From Rhizobium lentis (GTDB lineage Bacteria > Pseudomonadota > Alphaproteobacteria > Rhizobiales > Rhizobiaceae): DNA of 64,000 bases. Positions 46,187 through 56,128 of this stretch are shown in pieces; within the stretch, counting starts at the first letter, position 1; the number at the start of each line of letters is the position of its first letter. The DNA lies in the NCBI RefSeq assembly GCF_017352135.1, contig NZ_CP071454.1, positions 1,116,501-1,180,500 on the forward strand. Direction: 5' to 3'. The notes beneath the pieces were generated by a model. It was not told the origin of the DNA, did no database searches, and saw only the letters and a program-made list of their open reading frames with translations. The translations under genes and the position numbers were made by a program.

Positions 46187-48157
46187 ATGACGAAGTCTTT
46201 CAGCTTCGGTCTTTTGACCGCGTCCATGCTGGCGCTGAGCGCGGGCGCAGCCTTTGCAGATTACGAACTCAATATTCTTCATATCAACGATTTCCATTCA
46301 CGCATCGAATCGATCAACAAGTTCGATTCCACCTGCTCGGCCGAGGAAGAAGGCAAGAAGGAATGCTTCGGCGGTGCTGCCCGCCTGAAGACTGCGATCG
46401 ACCAGCGCCGTCAGGCGCTGTCGGGCAAGAACGTCCTTCTCCTGAATGCCGGCGACAATTTCCAGGGCTCGCTCTTCTACACGACCTACAAGGGCGCGGC
46501 CGAAGCCGAATTCCTGAACCTGATGAAGTTCGACGCCATGACCGTCGGCAATCATGAATTCGACGACAGCGAAGATGGGCTCGCGACCTTTCTCGACAAG
46601 GTGCAATTCCCCGTCGTGACGGCAAACATCAAGGCGAGCGCCGCCTCAAAGCTCGGCGATCGCATCAAGCCGTCGCTGGTGCTCGATGTCGGCGGCCAGA
46701 AGATCGGCATCGTCGGTGCCGTCACCAATGATACGCCGGAGCTTTCTTCCCCTGGCCCGAACGTCACGATCGCAGACGACGTCCAGACAATCACCGCCGC
46801 CGTTCAGGATCTGAAGGGCCAGGGCGTCAACAAGATCATCGCGCTCACCCATGTCGGTTATCCCCGTGACCTAGCTTTCATCGCCAAGATTCCGGATGTC
46901 GACGTCGTTGTCGGCGGCCATTCCCATAGCCTGCTCTCCAACACCGATCCGAAGGCCGAAGGCCCATATCCGACGATGGTCGACAATCCCGGCGGCTATA
47001 AGGTGCCGGTCGTCCAGGCCGCCTCCTACAGCAAGTATCTCGGCGATCTCGTCGTCAATTTCGACGATAATGGCGTCGTCAAGGATGCCAAGGGCGATCC
47101 GATCCTGGTCGATTCGTCCTTCACGCCCGACCCCGCTGTCGTCAGCCGCGTCGCCGAACTGGCAAAGCCGATCGAGGAACTGCGCAAGAAGGTGATCGGC
47201 TCCTCTGAAGGCCCGATCGATGGCGACCGTAAGGTTTGCCGCGTCAAGGAATGCTCGATGGGCAATCTGGTCGCCGACGCCATTCTTGATCGCACCAAGA
47301 ACCAGGGCGTCACCATCGCCATCCAGAACGGCGGCGGCCTGCGCGCCTCGATCGACGGCGGCGACGTCACCCAGGGCGAGGTCATCACCGTCCTGCCGTT
47401 CCAGAACACCCTCGCCACGTTTGAGGCGACCGGCGCGGATGTCGTCAAGGCGCTCGAAAATGGCGTCAGCCAGATCGACCAGGGTGCCGGACGCTTTCCC
47501 CAGGTCGCCGGGTTGAAATTCTCCTTCGACCAGTCGAAGCCTGTCGGCGGCCGTGTCAGCGATGTCCAGGTGAAGGACGGCGACAACTTCGTGCCGATCG
47601 ATCCGGCCAAGACCTACAAGGTCGCTACCAACAACTTCATGCGGGCCGGCGGCGACGGCTATACGATCTTCAAGGAAGGCAAGAACGCTTACGATTATGG
47701 TCCGGACCTTGCCGACGTGACCGCCGCATATCTGGCCGCTCATTCGCCTTACAAGCCCTATACCGACGGCCGCGTCACTGAACTCGGTGCGACTGTAGCA
47801 CAGGCGCCCGCCGCCGAACCGGCGGCTCCTGCTCCAGCTCCGGCAGCACCTGCGCCGGCGACCGAGCCCGCTCCTGCTCCGGCTGCACCCGCTCCGGCTC
47901 CCGAGCCTGCCCCTGCGACACCGGCCGCGCCTGCCCCTGCCGCGCCTGCGACGGAACCGGCTCCAGCTCCGGCAACCTCCGCGCCCGCAGCAGCGACGCC
48001 CGCCACTCATGTCATTGCCGCCGGTGATACCTTCTGGGATCTCGCCGTCAGCTTCTATGGCGACGGCACGCTATGGCGAAAGCTATCGGAAGCAAACGGC
48101 AGCCCGAACCCGCGCCACCTGACGATCGGCAAGGAAATCCAGGTTCCGGCAAAATAA
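46187..48157 (+). CDS. 5'-nucleotidase (UshA-like) with a C-terminal LysM domain
   Basis: A 656-residue periplasmic protein. The signal peptide spans about 1-24 and the metallophosphatase domain about 28-260, with HINDFHSR, AGDNFQGS, VGNHEFDD and GGHSH metal motifs. The 5'-nucleotidase C-terminal domain follows at about 325-530 (QNGGGLRASI). A roughly 60-residue Ala-Pro-Glu repeat linker leads to a LysM domain at the end (HVIAAGDTFWDLAVSFYGDG). It probably hydrolyses nucleotides while bound to peptidoglycan. E. coli UshA has no LysM. Confidence 0.92.
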   Translation: MTKSFSFGLLTASMLALSAGAAFADYELNILHINDFHSRIESINKFDSTCSAEEEGKKECFGGAARLKTAIDQRRQALSGKNVLLLNAGDNFQGSLFYTTYKGAAEAEFLNLMKFDAMTVGNHEFDDSEDGLATFLDKVQFPVVTANIKASAASKLGDRIKPSLVLDVGGQKIGIVGAVTNDTPELSSPGPNVTIADDVQTITAAVQDLKGQGVNKIIALTHVGYPRDLAFIAKIPDVDVVVGGHSHSLLSNTDPKAEGPYPTMVDNPGGYKVPVVQAASYSKYLGDLVVNFDDNGVVKDAKGDPILVDSSFTPDPAVVSRVAELAKPIEELRKKVIGSSEGPIDGDRKVCRVKECSMGNLVADAILDRTKNQGVTIAIQNGGGLRASIDGGDVTQGEVITVLPFQNTLATFEATGADVVKALENGVSQIDQGAGRFPQVAGLKFSFDQSKPVGGRVSDVQVKDGDNFVPIDPAKTYKVATNNFMRAGGDGYTIFKEGKNAYDYGPDLADVTAAYLAAHSPYKPYTDGRVTELGATVAQAPAAEPAAPAPAPAAPAPATEPAPAPAAPAPAPEPAPATPAAPAPAAPATEPAPAPATSAPAAATPATHVIAAGDTFWDLAVSFYGDGTLWRKLSEANGSPNPRHLTIGKEIQVPAK

Positions 48158-48180
48158 GACAATTTGTCCCGATTGCCATG

Positions 48181-48213
48181 ACCGGCACGGGGTTTCCCGG
48201 GCCGGTTTTTCTT
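48181..48213 (+). terminator. rho-independent terminator after the nucleotidase-LysM gene
   Basis: ACCGGC (48181-48186) pairs with GCCGGT (48201-48206), with an inner GGG/CCC, followed by TTTTTCTTTC. It lies 23 bases after the stop. Confidence 0.8.
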
Positions 48214-48281
48214 TCTATAGAACCCTAATCTCCCGGCAGCGTATGAGCCGATGTGACAGAAATGAGAGCGTTGGGGCCAAA

Positions 48282-49316
48282 ATGACCGCAGATACTTCAA
48301 TCCGCCCGGCGGACCATCCGGCCGTAAAATCCGGTAAGATCGGTGTGCTGCTGGTCAATCTCGGTACGCCGGACGGTACCGATTATATCTCGATGCGCCG
48401 CTATCTCAGGGAATTCCTCACCGATCGCCGCGTCATCGAATGGTCGCCCTGGAAATGGTATCCGATCCTGTTCGGTATCGTGCTCAATAGGCGCCCGCAG
48501 AAGGTTGGGAAGGCCTATGAGCTGATCTGGAACAAGGAGAAGAACGAAAGTTATCTCCGCACCTACACCCGCAACCAGTCGGAACTGATGGCCGAGCGCC
48601 TGCGCGATCTCGAAAACGTCAAGGTCGACTGGGCAATGCGTTACGGAACGCCGTCGATTGCTTCGCGCATCGACGCATTGAAGCAAGAGGGCTGCGACCG
48701 GATCGTGCTTTTCCCGCTCTATCCGCAATATGCGGCGGCGACCACGGCCACGGTCAACGACAAGGCCTTCCAGAAGCTTCTCTCGATGCGCTGGCAGCCG
48801 GCGCTGCGCACCGTGCCCGACTATCACGACGACGAGACCTATATCGAGGCACTAGCCCAATCCGTCGAAAAGCACCTTTCGACGCTCGACTGGAAGCCGG
48901 ACATGTTGCTTGCCTCCTTCCACGGCATTCCGATGTCCTATTTCAAGCAGGGCGATCCCTATTACTGTCAATGTCAAAAGACCGGCCGCCTGCTGCGCGA
49001 GCGGCTCGGGCTCACCAAGGAGACCTTCATGGTCACCTTTCAGTCCCGCTTCGGACCGGAGGAATGGCTGCAACCCTATACCGACAAGACGGTGGAAAAA
49101 CTTGCCAGCCAGGGCGTCAAGCGCATCGCCATCATCAATCCCGGCTTCGTCTCCGACTGCCTTGAAACGCTGGAGGAAATCGCCGAACAGGCAGCCCATT
49201 CCTTCCACGAGAATGGGGGCGAGAAGTTCGCCCATATCCCCTGCCTCAACGACAGTGAAGACGGCATGAAGGTGCTGGAAAAGGTTGTCCGGCGCGAATT
49301 GCAGGGCTGGGTCTGA
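48282..49316 (+). CDS. hemH: ferrochelatase
   Basis: A 344-residue ferrochelatase that inserts ferrous iron into protoporphyrin IX at the end of haem synthesis. It has the opening GVLLVNLGTPDG, the RYLREFLTDRRVI segment, the catalytic-histidine motif SFHGIPMSY and QSRFGPEEWLQPYT. The MTADTS start at ATG 48282 is preferred over ATG 48243 by comparison with rhizobial HemH proteins. No other haem genes are near. Confidence 0.97.
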   Translation: MTADTSIRPADHPAVKSGKIGVLLVNLGTPDGTDYISMRRYLREFLTDRRVIEWSPWKWYPILFGIVLNRRPQKVGKAYELIWNKEKNESYLRTYTRNQSELMAERLRDLENVKVDWAMRYGTPSIASRIDALKQEGCDRIVLFPLYPQYAAATTATVNDKAFQKLLSMRWQPALRTVPDYHDDETYIEALAQSVEKHLSTLDWKPDMLLASFHGIPMSYFKQGDPYYCQCQKTGRLLRERLGLTKETFMVTFQSRFGPEEWLQPYTDKTVEKLASQGVKRIAIINPGFVSDCLETLEEIAEQAAHSFHENGGEKFAHIPCLNDSEDGMKVLEKVVRRELQGWV

Positions 49317-49500
49317 GAAACCTGACCGGAAAGCAGCACCGAAGGGATAGCCGACGTTAGCCGCGCCTAGCCTGCCGGCACGAGATCTTCTCTCGTCGGA
49401 AGGTGGTGAATCCACGTGTCATTTCTTCCTCGCAAAGAACATGCTAACTCACCACATCAGTTGTGGGCGCGAGCGCATGCGCCGATGGGAGGAATTTTTC

Positions 49501-50529
49501 ATGCTGTTCGGCGGCTTCGACATCGTCGTGATCGTGCTGGTCATTTTTGTCATCCTGGTGCTTTTTGCCGGGATCAAGACCGTGCCGCAGGGCTATCGCT
49601 ATACCATCGAGCGCTTCGGCCGATACACCCGCACGCTGGAGCCGGGCCTCAACCTCATCACCCCTTTCATCGAGCGTGTCGGCGCCCGCATGAATGTCAT
49701 GGAGCAGGTGCTTGATGTACCGACCCAGGAGGTGATCACCAAGGACAATGCTTCGGTTTCCGCCGATGCCGTCGCCTTTTATCAGGTGCTTAACGCCGCC
49801 CAGGCCGCCTACCAGGTCTCTCATCTCGAAAATGCCATCCTCAATCTCACCATGACCAACATCCGCTCGGTCATGGGTTCCATGGACCTCGACGAACTGC
49901 TTTCCAACCGCGACGCGATCAACGACCGGCTGCTGCGCGTCGTCGACGAGGCTGTTCAGCCCTGGGGTATCAAGGTCACGCGCGTTGAAATCAAGGATAT
50001 TCAGCCGCCGCGCGACCTCGTAGACGCGATGGCCCGCCAGATGAAGGCGGAGCGTGAGAAGCGCGCCCAGGTCCTGGAAGCCGAAGGCGCGCGCAACGCG
50101 CAGATCCTCAGGGCCGAGGGTGCCAAGCAATCCGCCATTTTGCAGGCAGAGGGCCAGCGCGAAGCTGCTTTCCGCAACGCCGAAGCCCGCGAGCGGTTGG
50201 CCGAGGCCGAAGCCAAGGCGACGAAGATGGTCTCTGAAGCAATCGCCGCCGGCGATGTTCAGGCGATCAACTATTTCGTCGCCCAGAAATACACCGAAGC
50301 GCTCGCCTCCGTCGGCTCGGCGCCTAATTCCAAGATCGTGCTGATGCCGATGGAAGCCTCGTCCATCTTGGGCTCGCTCGGCGGCATCGGTGCCATCGCC
50401 CGCGAAGTCTTCGGTGACGGCGGCAATCCGCCACCGACCGCGCCGCGTCCGCGTCCCGCGCCGATCCGCTCGACGCCGCCGATCAATCCCCCGGCCCCCA
50501 ATTCCTCCAATCCGGATCAGGAGCGATAA
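49501..50529 (+). CDS. SPFH/stomatin-like protein (QmcA type)
   Basis: A 342-residue SPFH-domain membrane protein. One N-terminal membrane segment (about 5-28) is followed by the SPFH domain ([23 protein letters not shown]...) and a long Glu/Ala/Arg coiled coil ([25 protein letters not shown]). A Pro-rich C-terminal tail follows. Stomatin-like proteins form large ring-shaped membrane cages that host proteases. ATG 49501 follows GGGAGGA by seven bases. It is three bases from the NfeD gene, its usual partner. Confidence 0.93.
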   Translation: MLFGGFDIVVIVLVIFVILVLFAGIKTVPQGYRYTIERFGRYTRTLEPGLNLITPFIERVGARMNVMEQVLDVPTQEVITKDNASVSADAVAFYQVLNAAQAAYQVSHLENAILNLTMTNIRSVMGSMDLDELLSNRDAINDRLLRVVDEAVQPWGIKVTRVEIKDIQPPRDLVDAMARQMKAEREKRAQVLEAEGARNAQILRAEGAKQSAILQAEGQREAAFRNAEARERLAEAEAKATKMVSEAIAAGDVQAINYFVAQKYTEALASVGSAPNSKIVLMPMEASSILGSLGGIGAIAREVFGDGGNPPPTAPRPRPAPIRSTPPINPPAPNSSNPDQER

Positions 50530-50532
50530 GCC

Positions 50533-50988
50533 ATGATGGCAAAGATCATCGCGGAACTCGGTCCATGGAACTGGTGGGTCGCCGGTCTCGTGCTGCTGGC
50601 CGCCGAAATGGTCGTGCCAGGTTTCTTCTTGGTCTGGATCGGCCTAGCGGCCTTGATCGTCGGCGCATTGTCCCTGCTCTTCTGGGACAGCGCCTTCTGG
50701 GTCTGGGAACTCCAGGCGATCCTTTTTGCACTTCTGGCCGTCGCCACGACCTTTGCCGGCCGCCGGCTGACTCTGCGCAACGCCGAGACCGACGAGCCCT
50801 TCCTCAATCAACGCGGTGCAAGTCTTATCGGACGCACCGCGACGCTGCAGGAGCCGATCCGCGAGGGCCGCGGCCGCATCCGGCTCGATGATACGCTGTG
50901 GCAGGTGATGGGACCCGATCTTCCTGTGGGAACGCGGGTGAAGGTGGTCTCGAGCAATGGCCGCGACCTCAGAGTCGAGCCAGTCTGA
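50533..50988 (+). CDS. NfeD family membrane protein
   Basis: A 151-residue short NfeD: several hydrophobic segments (about 10-85) followed by a C-terminal OB-fold beta barrel (about 95-150). The characteristic motifs are LIGRTATLQEPIREGRGRIRLDD and LPVGTRVKVVSSNG. Short NfeD proteins without the protease domain partner SPFH proteins and are often encoded beside them, as here (three bases after the SPFH gene). It possibly regulates membrane protein quality control. Confidence 0.92.
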   Translation: MMAKIIAELGPWNWWVAGLVLLAAEMVVPGFFLVWIGLAALIVGALSLLFWDSAFWVWELQAILFALLAVATTFAGRRLTLRNAETDEPFLNQRGASLIGRTATLQEPIREGRGRIRLDDTLWQVMGPDLPVGTRVKVVSSNGRDLRVEPV

Positions 50989-51002
50989 CCGGAAGGCGCC
51001 GA

Positions 51003-51998
51003 TCAGGCGACGCCGATCCGCAGCAGGTCATGGAAGTGCACCAGCCCAATCGGCCGGCTATCCTCATCGATGACGATCAGGGCGCCGATGTGGTGCTGGT
51101 TGAGCAACGCCAGCGCCGCCGTCGCCAGCATCGTCGGTCTCACTGTCTTCGGTGTCTTCGTCATGATGTCGTCGACGGCTAGTTCGGCAAGATTGCGGCT
51201 CAGGTTCCGAGCCATGTCGCCTTCGGTGACGATGCCGCAGAGCCGCCCATCCTCGTCGAGCACACCGACGCAGCCGAAATGCTTGCGCGACAGCACCGTG
51301 ATCGCCTCGGGCATCGGCGTGCCCTTGGCAACGAGCGGCAGCTTCTCGCCGGTATGCATGATATCGGCGACATGCATCAGGCTCGCACCGAGCATGCCAC
51401 CGGGATGGAAAACGTGGAAGTCGGTGGCGGTAAAGCCCCGCGCTTCCAGGAGTGCGACGGCCAAGGCGTCGCCAAGTGCTAGCTGCATCAGCGTAGAGGT
51501 CGTCGGCGCCAGCCCATTGGGGCAGGCTTCCTGTTCGTTCGGCACCAAAAGCACGATGTCGGCGGCCGACGCAAGCGACGAAGCTCCGCTGCAGGTGATC
51601 GCGATCAGGGGGATCGAAAAGCGTCGTGTGAAGGAAATGATGCTCTTGAGCTCGGCGCTTTCGCCGCCTTTGGAAATCGCCAAGACGACGTCATCGCGTG
51701 CGATCATGCCGAGATCGCCATGATTGGCTTCGGCCGCATGCACGAAAAAGGCGGGCGTGCCGGTCGAGGCGAATGTCGCCGCAAGCTTGGCGCCAATATG
51801 GCCGCTCTTGCCGACGCCGGTGACGATGACACGCCCGGAGATATCGCCGATGACCTCGACGGCCCGGGCGAAAGGACCGGCCAGTCCATCATCAAAGGCC
51901 CGTTCGAGCGCTTCAAGACCGCGTTTTTCGGTCTCTATCGTGCGTTTTGCCGATTCGAGCACACTGTTTTCAACGAGTTTGATCGCTCTTCTGTTCAT
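51003..51998 (-). CDS. KpsF/GutQ-family sugar-phosphate isomerase (KdsD type)
   Basis: A 331-residue protein with a SIS domain (about 35-185; VTGVGKSGHIGAKLAATFASTGTPAFF) and two CBS domains (about 205-325). This layout is that of D-arabinose-5-phosphate isomerase (KdsD/KpsF), which makes the precursor of KDO for lipopolysaccharide. Substrate assignment is by family only. It converges with NfeD at a 14-base gap and is divergent from the outer-membrane barrel gene. Confidence 0.9.
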   Translation of the reverse strand: MNRRAIKLVENSVLESAKRTIETEKRGLEALERAFDDGLAGPFARAVEVIGDISGRVIVTGVGKSGHIGAKLAATFASTGTPAFFVHAAEANHGDLGMIARDDVVLAISKGGESAELKSIISFTRRFSIPLIAITCSGASSLASAADIVLLVPNEQEACPNGLAPTTSTLMQLALGDALAVALLEARGFTATDFHVFHPGGMLGASLMHVADIMHTGEKLPLVAKGTPMPEAITVLSRKHFGCVGVLDEDGRLCGIVTEGDMARNLSRNLAELAVDDIMTKTPKTVRPTMLATAALALLNQHHIGALIVIDEDSRPIGLVHFHDLLRIGVA

Positions 51999-52123
51999 GA
52001 AGATGCGTTAGACCTTTTCACTTTCCAAGTCCACCCCGCACCATTTCCGAAGTGTGAACAGCGTTCGCCGGCGGCAACGAATGGTTAACCACAAGGCTTT
52101 ACCTTTGGGTAAGAACCGAAAGC

Positions 52124-53674
52124 ATGTCAGGCACGAATTGCATGGGCCAGCCAAAACAGACGAGCAGTGTGACGCCGCTCCGCGCCATGAGCCGTGTCGT
52201 CTGCTCTGCTGTGTTCGGCAGCCTGCTTTTCGCCCAGACGGCGGCTTTCGCGCAGTCCGCCTCACTGCAGCTGTCGAGTACGCCCGGTAGCCGCTCCGCC
52301 ACCCAGGACAATGGCAACACAAGCAACGGTTTCGATGACGAAAGCGACGGTTCCACCGTCCCCGCGGCAACTGGAACGGCTGGAAATGCGGACGATGCCC
52401 AGCAGAGGCCCGCCATACCGGATGCGCAATCAGGCGACGACATCACCGGCTCCATCCTGGACGAGGACATGCGCCGGCTGAACACCCGCAAGGCACGGGT
52501 GGACGAGACGCTGCCGGGCCGCAGGACTGCGGAAAGCGCCTCGACGGCAGAAACGCCGGGTATTCCGATCGGCACCTTCGTGCTCCGGCCGAGCGTGACC
52601 CAAAGCATCAACACCGAGACCACGAAGGACGGCAATACCAGTCAACGGCGCGCCTTCCTCGAAACGGATGCGGCCGCGACGCTCACTTCCGACTGGCGCC
52701 GCCACCAGCTGACCGTCACCTCTGAAGGCGCCTGGCAAAGGAACATCAGCGGTGAAGGCGAGGAGCAGCCGTCCTTCAAGGTCAACGGCGATCTCCGGCT
52801 GGACCTTCCACAGGATACGGTCGCGCACCTCACGGCCGGCTACAATTTCTACCGCGAGGATACGGACGATCCCGACGCCATCGCCGATGCCACACAGCAG
52901 TCCGATGTGCAGGAGTTTTCGGCCGGCGCCTCCATCCAACGCGATTTCGGCATCCTGCGCGGCACGACGGCGCTGGCGCTGACGCGCTCCGTCTATTCGG
53001 ATGCCACGCTCGCCAACGGCACCACCGTGACCTTGAGCGATCGCAACCAGACGACCGGCACGCTGCGCGGCCGAGTCGGCTACGAACTCTCTCCCGCGCT
53101 CATTCCTTTCATCGAGGGCACGATCGGCCGCACGGTCTATGACGAGACACGCGATTCCGCCGGTTACGAACGCTCAGGTCATAGCTACGGCGTCAAGGCG
53201 GGCGTCGAGGTCGACCTCGGCGAAAAGCTGAAGGGCGAGATCGGCATAGGCTACGCGAGGGCGGACTTTGAAGACAGCCGCCTCGATTCGATCGATACGG
53301 CTACCCTCGATGCGAGCCTGCTCTGGTCGCCGATCCGCGGCACCGATGTCAATCTCGACCTGCAGACGAGCATCCAGCCCTCGACCACGGCAGGGGAAAG
53401 CGGCTACGTCTCGCACGCGCTGACGACGACGGTCACCCACCAGTTGCGCGACAATCTCGTCGGCACGATGATCGGCGGCCTGATTTGGCGCGATTATCCC
53501 ACCGACAGCACCATCAACGACGAACTCGTCCATACCGCGGCGACCGGCCTGATCTGGAACATCAACCGCTATCTCGATCTGACGAGCACGCTTGGCTACG
53601 AACTGACGACGCGCAAGGACGGCGAGGACTCGCAGCAATGGCGCGCCGGTGTCGGCCTCAAGCTGAAAAGATAA
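52124..53674 (+). CDS. outer-membrane beta-barrel protein (BBP2-like)
   Basis: A 516-residue exported protein with an N-terminal signal (ending AAFAQS, about residue 43) and a low-complexity Gly/Asp/Ser linker. The long C-terminal domain (about 150-516) consists of alternating-polarity strands typical of a beta-barrel; it ends RAGVGLKLKR. It resembles the BBP2_2 porin family. The substrate or role is unknown. ATG 52142 is an alternative start. It is divergent from the KpsF-type gene. Confidence 0.8.
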   Translation: MSGTNCMGQPKQTSSVTPLRAMSRVVCSAVFGSLLFAQTAAFAQSASLQLSSTPGSRSATQDNGNTSNGFDDESDGSTVPAATGTAGNADDAQQRPAIPDAQSGDDITGSILDEDMRRLNTRKARVDETLPGRRTAESASTAETPGIPIGTFVLRPSVTQSINTETTKDGNTSQRRAFLETDAAATLTSDWRRHQLTVTSEGAWQRNISGEGEEQPSFKVNGDLRLDLPQDTVAHLTAGYNFYREDTDDPDAIADATQQSDVQEFSAGASIQRDFGILRGTTALALTRSVYSDATLANGTTVTLSDRNQTTGTLRGRVGYELSPALIPFIEGTIGRTVYDETRDSAGYERSGHSYGVKAGVEVDLGEKLKGEIGIGYARADFEDSRLDSIDTATLDASLLWSPIRGTDVNLDLQTSIQPSTTAGESGYVSHALTTTVTHQLRDNLVGTMIGGLIWRDYPTDSTINDELVHTAATGLIWNINRYLDLTSTLGYELTTRKDGEDSQQWRAGVGLKLKR

Positions 53675-53703
53675 CGCCGCGCATCCGAAGGGAAGCGCGG
53701 CGT
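53674..53703. terminator. hairpin between convergent genes
   Basis: ACGCCGCGC (53674-53682) and GCGCGGCGT (53695-53703) form a perfect 9-bp stem with a 12-base loop between the convergent barrel gene and galU. Read on the minus strand it is followed by TATCTTTTC, so it may terminate galU. Confidence 0.55.
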
Positions 53704-53729
53704 CGATCACTGATAGGCCTGACGGAACC

Positions 53730-54617
53730 TTAGTTCAGCCCTGCGACCAATTCCTTGAAACCGCCTTCGACCGACGGACGGATGTCAGCACGTTCGAGGG
53801 CATAAGCGACGTTCGCCAGGATGAAGCCGTCCTTGGCTCCGCAGTCGTAGGTCGTGCCGCGGAAGTGGTAACCGGCGAAATCCTGCTCCTTCAGCAGCTT
53901 CAGCATGCCGTCGGTGAGCTGGATCTCGTTGCCGGCGCCGCGTTCCTGAGTTTCGAGGATCTTGAAGATCTCTGGCTGCAGGATGTAGCGGCCGTTGATG
54001 AAGAAATTCGAGGGCGCCGTTCCCTTGGCTGGCTTTTCCACCATGCCGGTGATGCGAAAGCCTTCGCCGATCGCTTCGCCGACGCCGACGATGCCGTATT
54101 TATGAGCCTGATCGGGGGCGCATTCCTCGACGGCGATGATGTTGCCGCCGCTCTGGCCGTAAAGGTCGATCATGCCCTTCATGCAGCCCTTGTCGCCCTT
54201 CATGATCATATCGGGCAGCAGCAGCGCGAAAGGTTCGTCGCCGACGATTTCGCGGGCGCACCACACGGCATGGCCGAGGCCGAGCGGCTCCTGCTGACGG
54301 GTGAAGCTCACCGTCCCGGCCTTCGGCAGTTGCTCGGCAAGAAGGGTGATTTCCGCCTCCTTGGCGCGCTGGCGCAGTGTCTGTTCCAGCTCGAAATGAA
54401 TGTCGAAATAGTCTTCGATGATGTGCTTGTTGCGTCCGGTAACGAAGACCAGATGCTCGATTCCGGCTTCGAGCGCCTCATCGACCACATATTGGATGAT
54501 AGGCTTGTCGACAACGGTCAACATTTCCTTCGGAACAGCCTTCGTCGCCGGTAGGAATCGCGTTCCCAACCCCGCCACCGGGAAAACTGCCTTACGAACT
54601 TTATTGTGATGCGCCAC
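53730..54617 (-). CDS. galU: UTP-glucose-1-phosphate uridylyltransferase
   Basis: A 295-residue GalU that forms UDP-glucose from UTP and glucose-1-phosphate, supplying polysaccharide and glycolipid synthesis. It starts with [25 protein letters not shown] (nucleotide-binding loop) and has [17 protein letters not shown] and VEKPAKG. The start is GTG 54617 with AGGAGG upstream. It sits among envelope genes and is divergent from the transglycosylase gene. Confidence 0.96.
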   Translation of the reverse strand: MAHHNKVRKAVFPVAGLGTRFLPATKAVPKEMLTVVDKPIIQYVVDEALEAGIEHLVFVTGRNKHIIEDYFDIHFELEQTLRQRAKEAEITLLAEQLPKAGTVSFTRQQEPLGLGHAVWCAREIVGDEPFALLLPDMIMKGDKGCMKGMIDLYGQSGGNIIAVEECAPDQAHKYGIVGVGEAIGEGFRITGMVEKPAKGTAPSNFFINGRYILQPEIFKILETQERGAGNEIQLTDGMLKLLKEQDFAGYHFRGTTYDCGAKDGFILANVAYALERADIRPSVEGGFKELVAGLN

Positions 54618-54820
54618 ACAGGCCTCCTGCTTTGACTAAATCGCCTTTTAAATAAAGCCGTTCACGACTGACTAGTATAGAATTGCTACTGTTTTGCAAT
54701 GGTGACCGCCGCGAGCCGCCATGGTAAAGAATTTGTTGACTCCGTTCCTGTAGTCTCGGGTCTGGGCGGACATGATGCCCCTGATGCACCGAAAACTGAA
54801 GATGACGGATACGACTGTCG

Positions 54821-56044
54821 ATGATCCAGAATCACAAAAACTCCCTTCGTGGTCTTGCTCTCGCCCTCATTGTCGCCGCCCAGGTAGGCCTGGTCCCCGA
54901 CAGCGCGAAAGCCGATACCCGGTTCCAGAAATGGATCGCGGATTTTTACCAAACTGCCGCTGAGAGTGGCATCAGTAAGGCAACTTATCAAAAGGCCTTT
55001 TCCGGCGTGAGCGAACCTGACCCGACCGTGCTTGAAAAAGCGGCCTATCAGCCGGAATTCACCTCGAAGATCTGGGACTACGTCGATTCGCGCGTCAATC
55101 CCTACACAGTCAAGATCGGCCGCGAGATGGCCGTCAAGCATGCGCGCACGCTCAGTGCCATCGAGCAGCGCTTCGGCGTCGAAAAGTCCATTCTCCTGGC
55201 GATCTGGTCGATGGAATCGAATTACGGCGCAATCCTCGACAAGAACGACCGGCTGCACTACGTGCCGCGCGCGCTGGCAACGCTTGCCTATGCCGATCCG
55301 AGCCGCGCCAAATTCGCCAAGAAACAGCTGGTTGCCGCGCTGAAGATCCTGCAGAACGGCGACGTGCCGGCACGTGAGATGACCGGCTCATGGGCAGGCG
55401 CCATGGGCCACACCCAGTTTATCCCGACGAGCTATCTGCTCTATGCTGTCGATGCCGACGGCAACGGCCATCGCGACATCTGGAACTCGGTGCCGGATGC
55501 GCTTGCGACTTCGGCCAACTTGCTGATGAAAAATGGCTGGGACACCGGCAAGACCTGGGGTTATGAGGTCGTCGTTCCCGCGCCAGCCGCCAAGCAGGCT
55601 GGAAAAACTCACACGTTGGCCCAATGGGCGGAGCTCGGCCTGAAACGCGCCAATGGCAAGCCCTTCCGCGACGGCGGCACCAAGGCCGTGCTGAAAATGC
55701 CGGCCGGCGCCGGCGGCCCCGGCTTCCTGATGACCGCAAACTTCTTCACCATCAAGAACTACAATGCGTCGGACAGCTATGCGCTTGCCATCGGCCTGCT
55801 GGCCGACCAGATCGCCGGCTATGGCGGCATGCAGCAGCGCTGGCCGCGTCCCGACGGCGCGCTCGACATCACCGAGAAATTCGAGCTGCAAACCCGTCTC
55901 AAGACGCTCGGCTATTATAATGGCGAGGTCGACGGCAATTTCGGCTCGGGTTCCAAAGCGGCGATATCGGCCGTGCAGGAGCGCATCGGCATGCAGCCGG
56001 ACGGCGAGCCCTCGCTGCCGCTTCTGAACGCACTGCGCCGCTAG
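54821..56044 (+). CDS. lytic murein transglycosylase (MltB family)
   Basis: A 407-residue exported enzyme that cleaves the MurNAc-GlcNAc bond of peptidoglycan to a 1,6-anhydro product. It has a signal peptide (about 1-32) and an SLT_2/MltB domain (about 35-325) with the catalytic Glu in AIWSMESNYG and a GSWAGAMGHTQFIP motif. A C-terminal peptidoglycan-binding domain (about 345-402; TLGYYNGEVDGNFGSGSKAA) follows. It is soluble rather than a lipoprotein, as no lipobox is seen. An SGNH-like gene follows 84 bases later. Confidence 0.93.
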   Translation: MIQNHKNSLRGLALALIVAAQVGLVPDSAKADTRFQKWIADFYQTAAESGISKATYQKAFSGVSEPDPTVLEKAAYQPEFTSKIWDYVDSRVNPYTVKIGREMAVKHARTLSAIEQRFGVEKSILLAIWSMESNYGAILDKNDRLHYVPRALATLAYADPSRAKFAKKQLVAALKILQNGDVPAREMTGSWAGAMGHTQFIPTSYLLYAVDADGNGHRDIWNSVPDALATSANLLMKNGWDTGKTWGYEVVVPAPAAKQAGKTHTLAQWAELGLKRANGKPFRDGGTKAVLKMPAGAGGPGFLMTANFFTIKNYNASDSYALAIGLLADQIAGYGGMQQRWPRPDGALDITEKFELQTRLKTLGYYNGEVDGNFGSGSKAAISAVQERIGMQPDGEPSLPLLNALRR

Positions 56045-56128
56045 AAGCGGCCTAGCGGTGACCTACATAAGCGGGGGTAGAAGCTGGCTTGCCCTCAGTG
56101 CAAGATGCCGGCAGATGCGGAACTGCCC

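Noticed and set aside
47805..48005. Ala-Pro repeats as a CRISPR-like or tandem-repeat locus
   Set aside because: They are codons of the linker in the nucleotidase-LysM protein; no spacer-repeat pattern exists.
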